Shown: positions 16,898 through 25,289 of the stretch, one piece after another | How the letters are laid out: each line of letters starts with the position of its first letter | Numbering within the stretch: position 1 is the stretch's first letter | Source: JACVRW01 sp963812415 | GTDB taxonomy: Bacteria > Actinomycetota > Thermoleophilia > Solirubrobacterales > Thermoleophilaceae | NCBI GenBank assembly: GCA_963812415.1 | Contig: CAWEVH010000036.1 | Span: 62,001 to 126,000 of the forward strand | Direction: 5' to 3' | Length of the DNA stretch: 64,000 nucleotides | Program-made: the position numbers and the translations under genes | The notes under the pieces: generated by a model | The model's input: only the letters and a program-made list of their open reading frames with translations | Databases searched by the model: none | Told to the model about the DNA's origin: nothing

Positions 16898-17775
16898 CCG
16901 GGCCGCTCGATGCGGGGACTCACCTCGCTCGCGATCGACTCGATCTGCCGGCGCTCGTCGCCCAACGGCCATAGGTAGACGCGCTGGCATCCCGCCGCGG
17001 CGTACTCGGAGAGGAGAGCCGCGCAGTGCGCAGCCGGGCCGATGCAGAGCCGGCCTCGCAGCTCGTCCGGATCTCGGTTCAAGACCGGCGCGAGGACGTC
17101 GCTCAGGACTCGATCCTCATCTACGCGATCCTCGGTGATCCACGTCCACATCGTGGCGAGAGCATTGGGAAAGCTCTCCGCGTTCCGCCCACGGTCTTCG
17201 AGCTCGCGCGCCAGGTGCTCCCGTGCTTCCGCGAAGCGGAGCGGCGTCGTGTTGTAGGCGGAGGCGAGCCAGCCGTCTCCGGCGCGCGCGACCCGGCGCA
17301 GCCCGGCGCTCGAACCCCAGCTGCCGATCCACAGCGGCACGCCGCGCCCGTCTCGAGGAGCCGGCGCCAAGCGCTCCGGACGGGGCTCTCCCTCGAGCAG
17401 CGCTCGCAGCGACGCGATCGCCTCGTCGAAGCGCTTCCAGCGCTCGTCGAAGGGAATGCCCAGGGCGTCGTAGTCGCGCTTGGACGAACCGGGTCCAAGG
17501 GCGGCGATCAGCCGGCCTTCGGAGAGCACATCCAGAGCGGCCAGCGTCTTTGCCAGCGGCACGGGCCCCCGTAGGACGGCGAGCGAGACCGTCGTGGCCA
17601 GTGTCATGTCCGCCGTCCGCTCGATCATGCTCGCGAGCGCGGTCGGCCCGTCGAGCCAGGGCGTCGAGAAGACGAAATGATCGTTGGCGGAGACCGCCGC
17701 GAACCCGCAGTCGCGAGCGGCGTCAACCGCCTGCTCGAGCCGCCCGAGCGAAAGCCCCTCGTCTCGAAACTGCAT
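16894..17775 (-). CDS. LLM-class flavin-dependent oxidoreductase (probably F420-type)
   Basis: Luciferase-like TIM barrel, 293 residues. Motifs include LEQAVDAARDCGFAAVSANDHFVF, LATTVSLAVLRGPVPLAKTLAALDVLSEGRL, GPGSSKRDYDALGIPFDERW and PLWIGSWGSSAGLRRVARAGDGWLAS. Actinobacterial members mostly use F420, which is inferred here. In the same frame upstream of ATG 17775 the sequence reads IDLGIHLPL, which matches the first beta-strand of the family, but no ATG/GTG/TTG precedes it before a stop. Either a non-standard start or a mutation is implied. Its stop codon overlaps the GST stop in the palindrome CTAG. Confidence 0.88.
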   Translation of the reverse strand: MQFRDEGLSLGRLEQAVDAARDCGFAAVSANDHFVFSTPWLDGPTALASMIERTADMTLATTVSLAVLRGPVPLAKTLAALDVLSEGRLIAALGPGSSKRDYDALGIPFDERWKRFDEAIASLRALLEGEPRPERLAPAPRDGRGVPLWIGSWGSSAGLRRVARAGDGWLASAYNTTPLRFAEAREHLARELEDRGRNAESFPNALATMWTWITEDRVDEDRVLSDVLAPVLNRDPDELRGRLCIGPAAHCAALLSEYAAAGCQRVYLWPLGDERRQIESIASEVSPRIERPG

Positions 17776-17913
17776 CAGCGGCAGGTGGATCCCCAGGTCG
17801 ATCGGTCGATCGTCTCAGACTGGTGCCGGTCCGACAGCGCGCGCGAGGGGCGGGCAAACCCCACCCGAGGCGGGACCTCCCAAGACGCGCCTGCCCCGGG
17901 TATAGGAGGTGAG

Positions 17914-18985
17914 ATGAGAGCCGTGCCTGCCAGTACGGACCTGCATCTGCGCGAGCCCGTGCGCGGGGGCGTCGTCTATCCGGACCTTGCCGCTCTGACG
18001 GGCGTCGAGCAGGTCAGGGCGATGCTCGCCGGTCGCGCGCCCGCGCCGCCTGTGGCGCACCTGACGGGCCGGCGGATCCTGGAGGCGTCGGCCGGCTCGG
18101 TGACGTACGGGCTGCGGGCGACGGACTGGATGCTGGGCCCCAAGGGGGTGGTGCACCCCGGCGTGCTTGCCTTCCTCGGCGACGGAGCGCTCGTCGCGAC
18201 CGTCGTTTCGGCGCTCCCGGCGCGCGTCCTCTGTACGACCGCGGAGCTCTCCATGACGTTCCTCGGTTCGCTTCCGTGCGACGGACACGAGATCACGGCC
18301 CATGGGCAGCTCGTGCACCTGGATCGGCAGATGGCCCTGGCCGAGGTCTACGTGATGGACGCTCGCGATCAGCTCGCGGCGCACGGCACCTCCCGCTGCT
18401 CCGTTTTCGCGCCGATCGACGAGTCGGTCCAGTTGCGCCCGGCGGAGGACCCCGCCGCGGCGGAGACCGACCGCACAGCTCCGGATCCGTATCTACGCGA
18501 GCCGCCGGCGATGGACCCCGGCCCGCCGGAGGAGGACCTACGACGGGTTGGAGCTGCTCCGTGCCCGGCTGCGGGGCGAGCTGCCCCGTCCGCCCATCGA
18601 CCAGCTCACCGGCATCCGACTCGTGGACGCCGAACCGGGTCGCGCAGTCTTCGCGCTGTCCGCGAGTCCGTGGCTCCGCAACGAGTGGGGCAGCGTGTAC
18701 GGCGGGATCCTGACCCTGCTGGCGAAATCGGCCGCGGCGGCGGCGGTGCAGGCGACCGCGAGCAGAGGCACCCGCTTCACGGCGCTCGACGTCAAGATCA
18801 ACTTCCTCCGCGCTGTGCCCGCCGACGGCCAAGAGCTGCTGGCCATCGGCACCGTCCTGCACCGCGGCAAGCGGCTTGGGATCGCGACATCGGAGGTGAT
18901 GCACGGCGACGTCCGTGTGGCCGTCCTGACCGGGACGACCGCGCTCACGCGGTTCGCGCGCCAGGCCCAGGTGGCCCCGCCCTGA
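17914..18985 (+). CDS. Double-hotdog PaaI-like thioesterase, frameshifted between domains
   Basis: ATG 17914 follows AGGAGG (17904-17909). The first hotdog domain (residues about 20-170) contains LTGRRILEASAGSVTYGLRATDW and HPGVLAFLGDGALVATVVSALP. The second, in a different frame from about 18536, contains LTGIRLVDAEPGRAVFALSAS, YGGILTLLAKSAAAAAVQA and DVKINFLRAVPADG. Between them (18527-18538, GGAGGAGGACC) one extra base breaks the frame; removing it joins PPEE to TYDGLELLRARL. The fused protein would be about 356 residues. It probably hydrolyses acyl-CoA thioesters and may serve the neighbouring ligase. A separate TTG start at 18548 could give the second domain alone. Confidence 0.8.
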
Positions 18986-19029
18986 GCCGGCCATTCCGGA
19001 GCGCAGTCCGGTGTAGCCGAGCCGGGCGC

Positions 19030-19035
19030 TACAAG
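19030..19035 (+). promoter_or_regulatory. Likely -10 element of a leaderless gene
   Basis: TACAAG lies exactly 7 nt before GTG 19043, the spacing seen repeatedly in this window, and favours that start over GTG 19037. Confidence 0.45.
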
Positions 19036-19042
19036 TGTGTCC

Positions 19043-19585
19043 GTGAACGATCGGCCAGACCAGCCGCCGTCAACGGGCGACGATGTCGCGGCCCTGAGGC
19101 TCACGTACGAACGCCGGCTCACAGAGCGTGATCGAATCCGGGCCGCGCGCGCGTTCTTTGCTCGTCAGCTCGGGCCGGTCCCGGTCTTCGCGGGCCTCTC
19201 CGTCGGCATCGTCGGCGCGTTCTCGGAGAAGATCCGAGACGAGGCATGGCTGTGGATCGCTCTCGGCGTGTTCGCGGTCATGAGCGCGGTGAGCATCCTC
19301 TACAGCCGCATGCCCGCCTACCGAGAGCTCCGTGCCTATCGGGTGCGCGCACAGCACATGACCGAGGGCCAGGAGGAGATGGCCGTTTCGGCCTGGTACC
19401 AGGCGGAGTGCGAGCTGGAACGAAGCGTCTACGGGTCCGGTGGCGATCGGGCACGGCCTTGGCTGTGGCCCCGACGCAATCTCGGCGGCGACCTTCAGGA
19501 GCAACTCGACAAGGAGCGCTTCGGCGTGTTCCTCGTCCAGGGGCTGTTCCTGCTTGTGATCGCGTGTCTCGTACTCGCACGCTGA
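19043..19585 (+). CDS. Membrane protein of unknown function
   Basis: About 180 residues. A charged N-terminal helix (LRLTYERRLTERDRIRAARAFFARQ) is followed by two hydrophobic segments (VFAGLSVGIVGAF and WLWIALGVFAVMSAVSILY), a cytosolic charged middle, and a C-terminal membrane segment (FLVQGLFLLVIACLVLAR). It runs convergently to the PI-PLC-like gene with 19 nt between them. Family not recognised; the start is chosen from the upstream -10-like element. Confidence 0.7.
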   Translation: MNDRPDQPPSTGDDVAALRLTYERRLTERDRIRAARAFFARQLGPVPVFAGLSVGIVGAFSEKIRDEAWLWIALGVFAVMSAVSILYSRMPAYRELRAYRVRAQHMTEGQEEMAVSAWYQAECELERSVYGSGGDRARPWLWPRRNLGGDLQEQLDKERFGVFLVQGLFLLVIACLVLAR

Positions 19586-19604
19586 GATCGCAAGGCTGAC
19601 AGCC

Positions 19605-21776
19605 TCACCCGCCGCGCGCGGCTCGCTGCACCCGGCGCAGCGCCTGTATGCGCTCGCCGTTCAGGACGTCGACGGCCTCGACCAGCTCGCCCTCCTCGTA
19701 GTGGTCGACGGCGATCAGGCTCACCGGCAGGCCGCGCTGCCGGGCGCACTGGTGAGCCCGTTTGATCAGGAAGCGCTCGGTCTGGAACGGCCTGTTCGGC
19801 ACTGCTCTGGGCGGGAAGATGTCGGCCCAGTGGTTGAGCATCAGCATCGGGCTGTCGGTGTCGCCGCGCTCGAGGTCGCAGCTGAGCTGGCCGACCTTCG
19901 TGGCTCCGAGCGGCGTGTCCTGGACGAAGGAGAAGCCGTCGAGGTACCAGGGGACGGTGCCGTCGGCGTCCTTCTCGGTCAGCACCAGCACGCGCCGGTT
20001 GCGCCTCACGAGCGTCCCGAGCGTCGGCATCGGCTCGTCGCGGTCGAGCGTGATCACGTAGCGGTCGAGCCCCGCCTCCTTGAAGACCCGCTCGATGTCG
20101 GCCGGCGCCACGTACGGCTCGATGAAGAGGATCACCACCTCGCCGCGGTTCTCGTCGAGGAACTTCCTGTACCGCTTGAGCGACTCGACCATGCGCGTGG
20201 CGCCCAGCTCGCAGACCGTGTGGCAGAGCCAGACGTCCCGCTCTCCGGTCGCGTCGCCGGCGCCGATCCTGCCCACCAGGCGCTCGGCCGCCGCCAGCAC
20301 CGGCGGCGGCAGCGCCTTCACCACCTTGTTGCGGTCGCGCTTCTCCGCCTCGAAGTCGGTGCGCACTCTGCCCCGGGCGTCCTCGACGCCCCAATGGGCG
20401 TCGATCAGGAACAGGCGGATGCCGTCCTCGAGCTGCCGCGGGATGTTGCGGCGCTGGTTCGCGATGAACCAGCCGGGACTATCGGAGGCAGAGAACGAGT
20501 TGTGCGTGCCCGCGAACACGGCCTCGTTCAGGCGCAGCTCGCAGAGCGCGAAGGAGCCGTTGCAGGTGCCCGTGGGCGCGGGCCGCCGCGCCGAGCTCGG
20601 TTCGGGGTCGGTCCCGGTGATCACGACGATGAGCGCCACGAGCGTCCCGACCACGAGCGCGCCCGCCAGACCGGCCCCCGCCAGCGCCCTGCCGCGCACG
20701 TGCTGCGCCTCCTCCCGGGACACTCCCCGCTGGCCGAGAGGAGCCAGCAGCTCCGAGGTGCCGAGGAACAGGAGCACGCCGCCGCCGACCACCGCCGCGA
20801 TCTGGAGCGACAGGGTCGGGTTGAACACGACGAACACCCCGATGGCGACCATCGCGGCGCCGCGCAGCGCGCGCGCCCAGCCGGCCTCGGGCCTCGCCAT
20901 CAGACGGGCGAGGCGATGGCGCGGGGCCTCGAGGTCCTCCGGGTCGAGTGCGGCGGCCGCGGCTCCCACCGTCAGCCCGAGCAGCGCGAGCAGCAGCGCC
21001 CATATGAACAGGTCGCCGATGAACGCGTCGAGGAGCCCCGCGACGGCGTCGCGCACCTCCTCGTCGGTGACCTCGTCCTCGCCCCTCACCCCGGCGAGCG
21101 TGCGGGCGCGCAGGATCAACAGGGCGATCGCGATCAGCGCGCCGACCGCGCCGACCGCAACGCCTGATCTCAGCACCCCGACGCGCCGGTCGGGGGCCAC
21201 CGCGATGGCGCCGGCGAACATGACGAGCGACAGCAGCGGCAGGGCGATGCCCAGAATCCGGATGTCGTCCGCCACCGCGAGCGTGGCGCCGGCGAAGTCG
21301 CGCCGGCGGAGCGTGAGCAGGTCGGGCTTCAGGTCGTCCGGCAGCTCCTTGGCGAGCTTGGGGGAGACCGAGCGCAGGCCGAAGTCGACGATCTCGGCGG
21401 CGTCGCCGAGGTCGAAGAGCGCGTTCTCCGTCTCGCGGACGAAGAAGACCTTGTTGGTCTCCCTTGCCGCCGCGCGGAAGACCCGGCGGAACGGGTCTGT
21501 CTGCATCAGCGTGCCCACCACCGACTCGACCAGCGGGCGCGCCGCCGCGAGGTCCGCGGCGCCGCGGTCGACGATGTAGGTCACGATCTCGCGACCGACC
21601 ACCAGGCGCAGACCGTCGTCCTCGAGAGCGTCGACGGCGCGGTCCGCGAATGCCTCGCGGTCGATGATCTGCTCGCGCGCGTAGAACGCGAGCGCGCCGG
21701 CGAAGAGCACGATCGCGCCCAGAACCACCAGCACGATGCTCGCGCTGGCCCGGAGCCGGTGTTGGGAGGAGCGCAT
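19605..21776 (-). CDS. Polytopic membrane protein with extracellular PI-PLC-like phosphodiesterase domain
   Basis: 723 residues from ATG 21776. The N-terminal half has a signal-anchor (VLVVLGAIVLFAGALAFYA), a soluble loop with repeated alpha-helical segments, and about six membrane segments up to residue ~400 (LAGALVVGTLVALIVVITG). The C-terminal ~300 residues match the PLC-like TIM-barrel superfamily: AVFAGTHNSFSAS with the catalytic histidine, RQLEDGIRLFLIDAHWG, VVILFIEPYV and RRVLVLTEKD. The likely substrate is a glycerophospholipid or inositol phosphate headgroup at the outer membrane face. Cysteines (GTCNGSFALCE) at the domain start suggest an extracytoplasmic disulfide. Confidence 0.8.
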   Translation of the reverse strand: MRSSQHRLRASASIVLVVLGAIVLFAGALAFYAREQIIDREAFADRAVDALEDDGLRLVVGREIVTYIVDRGAADLAAARPLVESVVGTLMQTDPFRRVFRAAARETNKVFFVRETENALFDLGDAAEIVDFGLRSVSPKLAKELPDDLKPDLLTLRRRDFAGATLAVADDIRILGIALPLLSLVMFAGAIAVAPDRRVGVLRSGVAVGAVGALIAIALLILRARTLAGVRGEDEVTDEEVRDAVAGLLDAFIGDLFIWALLLALLGLTVGAAAAALDPEDLEAPRHRLARLMARPEAGWARALRGAAMVAIGVFVVFNPTLSLQIAAVVGGGVLLFLGTSELLAPLGQRGVSREEAQHVRGRALAGAGLAGALVVGTLVALIVVITGTDPEPSSARRPAPTGTCNGSFALCELRLNEAVFAGTHNSFSASDSPGWFIANQRRNIPRQLEDGIRLFLIDAHWGVEDARGRVRTDFEAEKRDRNKVVKALPPPVLAAAERLVGRIGAGDATGERDVWLCHTVCELGATRMVESLKRYRKFLDENRGEVVILFIEPYVAPADIERVFKEAGLDRYVITLDRDEPMPTLGTLVRRNRRVLVLTEKDADGTVPWYLDGFSFVQDTPLGATKVGQLSCDLERGDTDSPMLMLNHWADIFPPRAVPNRPFQTERFLIKRAHQCARQRGLPVSLIAVDHYEEGELVEAVDVLNGERIQALRRVQRAARGG

Positions 21777-21843
21777 GCGAGTCGGCGTTGCCGACCGCAC
21801 TGTATCCCCTCTACGGGGGCGGCCCCGCCAACCTAGGGACAGC

Positions 21844-22644
21844 TCAGGCGCGCGCGATGAGGTAGTGCCACTCGTTGCGCAGGCGGTAGCCGCCGTCGGG
21901 CTGCCGCTTGGCTGCGAGCGAGTCGACGATCGCCCGCGCCACGGTCTCCTCCCCGGAGGCCTCGATCGCCTCACCGATGGGCCCGGGCGAGAGCATGCGC
22001 CTGACCAGGGTCCGCTCGTCCGGGAAGTCGATCTCGTAGCTCACGTCGAAGGCGGTCTCGGGCGTGAGGCCGGCGGCGGACGCGATCTGCTCGAGCACGC
22101 CCGGGTCGGAGAGGGTGGGCGCGGTGGGCGTGCCGGGTGGGGGAGCCGGACGCAGCGGGGCCACCGCACGCAGCATGGCGGTCAGGTCGCAGCGCTCGGG
22201 GCGGCCCCAGACCTGGATCAGCACCGGCGCGCCCGGCTTGGCCACGCGACCGGCCTCGCGGAGCGCCTCGACCATGTCGGCGGCGAAGAAGAAGGAGTTG
22301 AAGCCGGCCACGACGTCGAAGCGGTCGTCCTCGAAGGGGAGGAACTGCATGTCGCCGACGTGCAGGTCGGCCTCCGGCACCCGCGCCCGGGCGAGCTCGA
22401 TCAGCGCCGGCGCGGCGTCGAGCCCTGCTGGCCGGGCGCCCCGGTCGGCCGCCGCTCGCAGGAAGACGCCGGAGCCGCAGCCCACTTCGAGCACCTCCTG
22501 GCCGGGCTCGACCGTGAGCCGCCGGAGGGCCTCCTCGTAGGTGGGCAGCTGTTGGAGCTCGTTCTCCGCCCAGGCGTCGGCGCGCGCGCCCCAGCTCGGT
22601 CCGTTGCGGCCGGCGCTTCCGATCGCCGGCGTGGTGGCTGTCAT
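21844..22644 (-). CDS. Class I SAM-dependent methyltransferase
   Basis: 266 residues. The SAM motif I is EVLEVGCGSGVFLRAAADRG, the acidic strand 2 end is AGLDAAPALIELAR, and motif II/post is FDVVAGFNSFFFAADMVEALREAGRVAKPG. ATG 22644 has GAGGAG just upstream. It is divergent from padR across a repeated operator-like site, so the PadR protein probably represses it. Substrate unknown; UbiE-like small-molecule methylation is the usual guess. Confidence 0.88.
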   Translation of the reverse strand: MTATTPAIGSAGRNGPSWGARADAWAENELQQLPTYEEALRRLTVEPGQEVLEVGCGSGVFLRAAADRGARPAGLDAAPALIELARARVPEADLHVGDMQFLPFEDDRFDVVAGFNSFFFAADMVEALREAGRVAKPGAPVLIQVWGRPERCDLTAMLRAVAPLRPAPPPGTPTAPTLSDPGVLEQIASAAGLTPETAFDVSYEIDFPDERTLVRRMLSPGPIGEAIEASGEETVARAIVDSLAAKRQPDGGYRLRNEWHYLIARA

Positions 22645-22663
22645 GTCCGCTCCTCGGTGTAGA

Positions 22664-22699
22664 CTACGATCCATAGTTATAAAGCTACGGAGCATAGTT
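22664..22699. promoter_or_regulatory. Candidate PadR operator (two direct repeats)
   Basis: CTACGATCCATAGTT (22664-22678) and CTACGGAGCATAGTT (22685-22699) are near-identical repeats 21 bp apart, two helical turns. The second covers the -10 (TACGGA, 22686-22691) and start of padR. The first overlaps a TAGTCT -10-like hexamer (complement of 22661-22666) facing the methyltransferase. Confidence 0.6.
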
Positions 22700-23253
22700 T
22701 GTCAAGCGCGGACCTGAGCCTCTTCTCCTACGAGATCCTCGGCCTCGTCGGCCACGGCGGGGCCGGCCCACATGACCTACGCCAGATGGCCAGGCGCGGC
22801 CGCATGCTCGACTGGGCCGGCGAGAGCCAGTACTACGTGGAGCCCAAGCGCCTGGCGCGGCTCGGCTACCTCGATGCGCGCAAGGAGCCCGGCAGGACGC
22901 GCGAGCGGACCGTCTACACGCTCACGTCCAAGGGGCTTGCGGCCCTGCGCGAGTACTCCCAGCTCCCCGTCCGCTTCCAGCCACTGAAGAGCGATCTGCT
23001 GCTGCGGCTCCTGATCGCCGACCTGGTGGGGGAGGCGGCCACGCGCGAGAGCGTGGGGAGCCTGCGCGAGGAGCTCGCGGAGCTCCGCGAGCAGGTCAGT
23101 GGGGCGGAGGAGAGCGCCCGGCTGCTGCCGCACCGCGCCAAGTACCTGCTGCTCGTGTGCGGCTTCCTGAACGGGCTGCTCGACCTGCACGAGGGCTTCA
23201 TCGACGAGGTCGAGCGCGAGCTGTCCTGTCCTGGCCGGACACCAGCCGGGTAG
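22699..23253 (+). CDS. PadR-family transcriptional regulator
   Basis: 184 residues. The N-terminal winged helix (SLFSYEILGLVGHGGAGPHDLRQM ... YYVEPKRLARLGYLDARKEPGRTRERTVYTLTSKGLAALREY) is followed by a C-terminal helical dimerisation domain rich in charged coiled coil (SLREELAELREQVSGAEESARL). TTG 22699 has no ribosome site but a -10-like TACGGA 7 nt upstream, so the mRNA is probably leaderless and autoregulated. The last ~8 codons (LSCPGRTPAG) lie in a tandem palindromic repeat and may not be ancestral. Confidence 0.88.
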   Translation: MSSADLSLFSYEILGLVGHGGAGPHDLRQMARRGRMLDWAGESQYYVEPKRLARLGYLDARKEPGRTRERTVYTLTSKGLAALREYSQLPVRFQPLKSDLLLRLLIADLVGEAATRESVGSLREELAELREQVSGAEESARLLPHRAKYLLLVCGFLNGLLDLHEGFIDEVERELSCPGRTPAG

Positions 23254-23307
23254 GACAGGACGCGAGCTGTCCTGTCCTGGCCGGACACCAGCCGGGTAGG
23301 ACAGGAC
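23215..23307. repeat. 46-bp tandem repeat, each unit an inverted repeat
   Basis: Two identical 47-bp copies (23215-23261 and 23261-23307, sharing one base) each contain GTCCTGTCC ... GGACAGGAC with a 21-nt loop that has its own CCGG/CCGG stem. The first copy contains the padR stop codon; the second ends 6 bp before the -10 of the next gene. Confidence 0.9.
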
Positions 23308-23312
23308 AGCGA

Positions 23313-23318
23313 TACAGT
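23313..23318 (+). promoter_or_regulatory. Likely -10 element of a leaderless gene
   Basis: TACAGT is followed by 7 nt and then GTG 23326, the start of the secreted hydrolase. Confidence 0.55.
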
Positions 23319-23325
23319 CGCGCGC

Positions 23326-24687
23326 GTGGCCGCCATACGCCGGCTCCTCATCGCCGGGATCCTGATCCTGCCGTTGCTGGCCCCGCAGGTGGCGGCCGGC
23401 GCCCCGGCGCGGGTGCGCGACTACGACCTCGGCGTGGTGCGGATCGCGACGCCCGGGCCGTTCGGACCGATCCCGATCAGGCTGTGGGGTGCGCTCGGCG
23501 TGCCGGTGGCGCCCGGGCCGCACCCGCTCGTGATGGTCTTCCACGGGCGTCACGGCACCGGCTGCCCGGCGGGCATGGCGGACACCGAGACCTGGCCCTG
23601 CTTCCGCCGCGAGCAGCGCAACGACCTGGGCCTGCGCCATGTGGTCAAGGCCCTCGCTCGGCGCGGGCTGGTCGCGGTGGCACCCGACCTGAACGGCGCT
23701 TTCACGGGCGGTTGGGGCGAGCCCGACGATCGCAACCGCTGGCCGCGGATCGTGAACCGCACGCTGGCGGAGGTCGCAGCGGAGACGGCCGCCGGGGGCG
23801 GGCGCTTCCCGCTGGCGCTCCAGGGCCGCGTGAACCTCAGGCGGCTCGGCTTCCTCGGCCATTCGCTGAGCGGCTTCCATTCCGTGCGCAGCGGACGCCG
23901 GCGCGAGGACAACCGCGACCCCGCCAAGATCGCGGCCGGGCTCGGGCCGGTGCGCTCGCTGTTCCTGCTGGCGCCCGTGGAGAGCCGCCTCCGGCTGCCC
24001 GACGTGCCGGCGGCCACGGTGGTCGGCTCCTGCGACGGCGACACGGGCACGCGCGGGCGCGCCTACTTCGACCGCGCGGGACGCACGCCGCAGCGCATCC
24101 GCCCGGCCTTCCTCGTGCGGCTCGAGCGCGCCAACCACAACTTCTTCAACCGCACGCTCGCGCGCCGCGGCGACGACGACGCACCGACCGAGCGGCCCGC
24201 CTGCCGTCCCGCCGCCCGCCCGAGCGCGGCCGACCAGCGCCGCTTCGTGGCGGGCGCGGCGGCCGACTTCTTCGCCACCACCCTGCGCGGCGCCCGCCGC
24301 CCGAACTGGCTGCGCCTGGGCGTGCGCCCGCCGCGGCGGCTCTACGGGCTGCCCGTGCGCGTCCGGCGCCACGGCACCCCGTGTAGGCATCAGGTCCGGG
24401 CGCACTACGCATCACTCCGGTCCGGGCCGAGCCCGGCCCCTCGTGCAATACCCTCGCGCCCATGGGCGAGCGCAGCCAACACGAGCACGGAACCTTCTCC
24501 TGGACCGACCTCGGGACCTCGGACGCCGCGGCGGCGGTGCCCTGGTACCGCGACCTGTTCGGCTGGGACACAGAGGACAACCCGATCCCCGACGGGGGCG
24601 TCTACACGATGGCGTCGCTCGGCGGGCGGTCCGTCGCCGCGATCTACGAGGGCCAGCAGGGTCCGCCCGCATGGTTGTCGTACGTGA
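23326..24687 (+). CDS. Secreted alpha/beta-hydrolase; 3' end probably frameshifted
   Basis: GTG 23326 opens a signal peptide (LLIAGILILPLLAPQVAAGAPA) and an alpha/beta-hydrolase core: HPLVMVFHGRHGTGC (oxyanion region), nucleophile elbow LGFLGHSLSGFHS, an acid candidate in VVGSCDGDTG, and the histidine in LERANHNFF. The recognisable domain ends near 24360 (RLYGLPVRV). After that the frame stays open to 24687 and overlaps the next, well-supported VOC gene by 226 bp with low-complexity residues. A TAG one base out of frame at 24383-24385 suggests the true stop was lost by an indel. Lipase or esterase-like function inferred. Confidence 0.75.
   Translation: MAAIRRLLIAGILILPLLAPQVAAGAPARVRDYDLGVVRIATPGPFGPIPIRLWGALGVPVAPGPHPLVMVFHGRHGTGCPAGMADTETWPCFRREQRNDLGLRHVVKALARRGLVAVAPDLNGAFTGGWGEPDDRNRWPRIVNRTLAEVAAETAAGGGRFPLALQGRVNLRRLGFLGHSLSGFHSVRSGRRREDNRDPAKIAAGLGPVRSLFLLAPVESRLRLPDVPAATVVGSCDGDTGTRGRAYFDRAGRTPQRIRPAFLVRLERANHNFFNRTLARRGDDDAPTERPACRPAARPSAADQRRFVAGAAADFFATTLRGARRPNWLRLGVRPPRRLYGLPVRVRRHGTPCRHQVRAHYASLRSGPSPAPRAIPSRPWASAANTSTEPSPGPTSGPRTPRRRCPGTATCSAGTQRTTRSPTGASTRWRRSAGGPSPRSTRASRVRPHGCRT
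24422..24436. terminator. Possible terminator hairpin
   Basis: CCGGGC CGA GCCCGG forms a 6-bp stem with a 3-nt loop between the recognisable end of the hydrolase and the VOC promoter. No T-run is seen. Confidence 0.35.
24449..24454 (+). promoter_or_regulatory. Likely -10 element of a leaderless gene
   Basis: TACCCT is followed by 7 nt and ATG 24462 of the tandem VOC gene. This supports independent transcription of that gene inside the open frame of the preceding hydrolase. Confidence 0.55.
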
Positions 24688-25226
24688 CGGTCGACGACGC
24701 CGACGCCGCGGCGGAGCGCGCCCGCGAGCTCGGCGCGACGCTCATCACGGAGCCGTTCGACGTGATGGAGGTCGGGCGGATGGCCGTGATCCAGGACCCG
24801 ACGGGCGCGGTCTTCGCCATCTGGCAGGCGGGCGAGAGCATCGGCGCCGAGTTCGTGAACGCCCACGGCGCGCTGTCGCTCAACCAGCTCAACACCACGG
24901 ACCCGGCGGCGGCGGAGAGCTTCTACAGCGATCTCTTCGGCTGGCGTTTCGAGTCCATGGCGGGCGGTGACACGCCGTACTGGGGCGTCTACCGCGGCGA
25001 GCGCGTGAACGCCGGCATGATGCAGTTGCCCGACGGGTCCCCCGCGCCGCCGCACTGGCTCGTCTACTTCGGCATCGACGACATCGACGCGGCCGCCGAG
25101 CGCATCGGCGCCTCGGGCGGCACGCTGATGGTGCCGAAGACCGACGTGCCGGGTGGCCAGATCGTGGTCGCGCAGGATCCCCAGGGCGCCGTCTTCGCGC
25201 TGTTCGCGGGCCGCTTCGACGACTGA
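24462..25226 (+). CDS. Tandem-domain VOC (glyoxalase-like) protein
   Basis: 254 residues with two VOC domains: FSWTDLGTSDAAAAVPWYRDLFGW ... MAVIQDPTGAVFAIWQ, and LNQLNTTDPAAAESFYSDLFGW ... IVVAQDPQGAVFALFAG. The layout resembles the actinobacterial CFP32/Rv0577 type. Each second half carries the usual terminal motif, although the metal-site glutamate position is not obvious, so it may bind a ligand rather than catalyse. Confidence 0.9.
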   Translation: MGERSQHEHGTFSWTDLGTSDAAAAVPWYRDLFGWDTEDNPIPDGGVYTMASLGGRSVAAIYEGQQGPPAWLSYVTVDDADAAAERARELGATLITEPFDVMEVGRMAVIQDPTGAVFAIWQAGESIGAEFVNAHGALSLNQLNTTDPAAAESFYSDLFGWRFESMAGGDTPYWGVYRGERVNAGMMQLPDGSPAPPHWLVYFGIDDIDAAAERIGASGGTLMVPKTDVPGGQIVVAQDPQGAVFALFAGRFDD

Positions 25227-25289
25227 GTCAGGACGGGCCCGGCCGGCTCAGTGCTGGCACTGTTGCCGTTCGCGGGAGGCGCTGAGACG

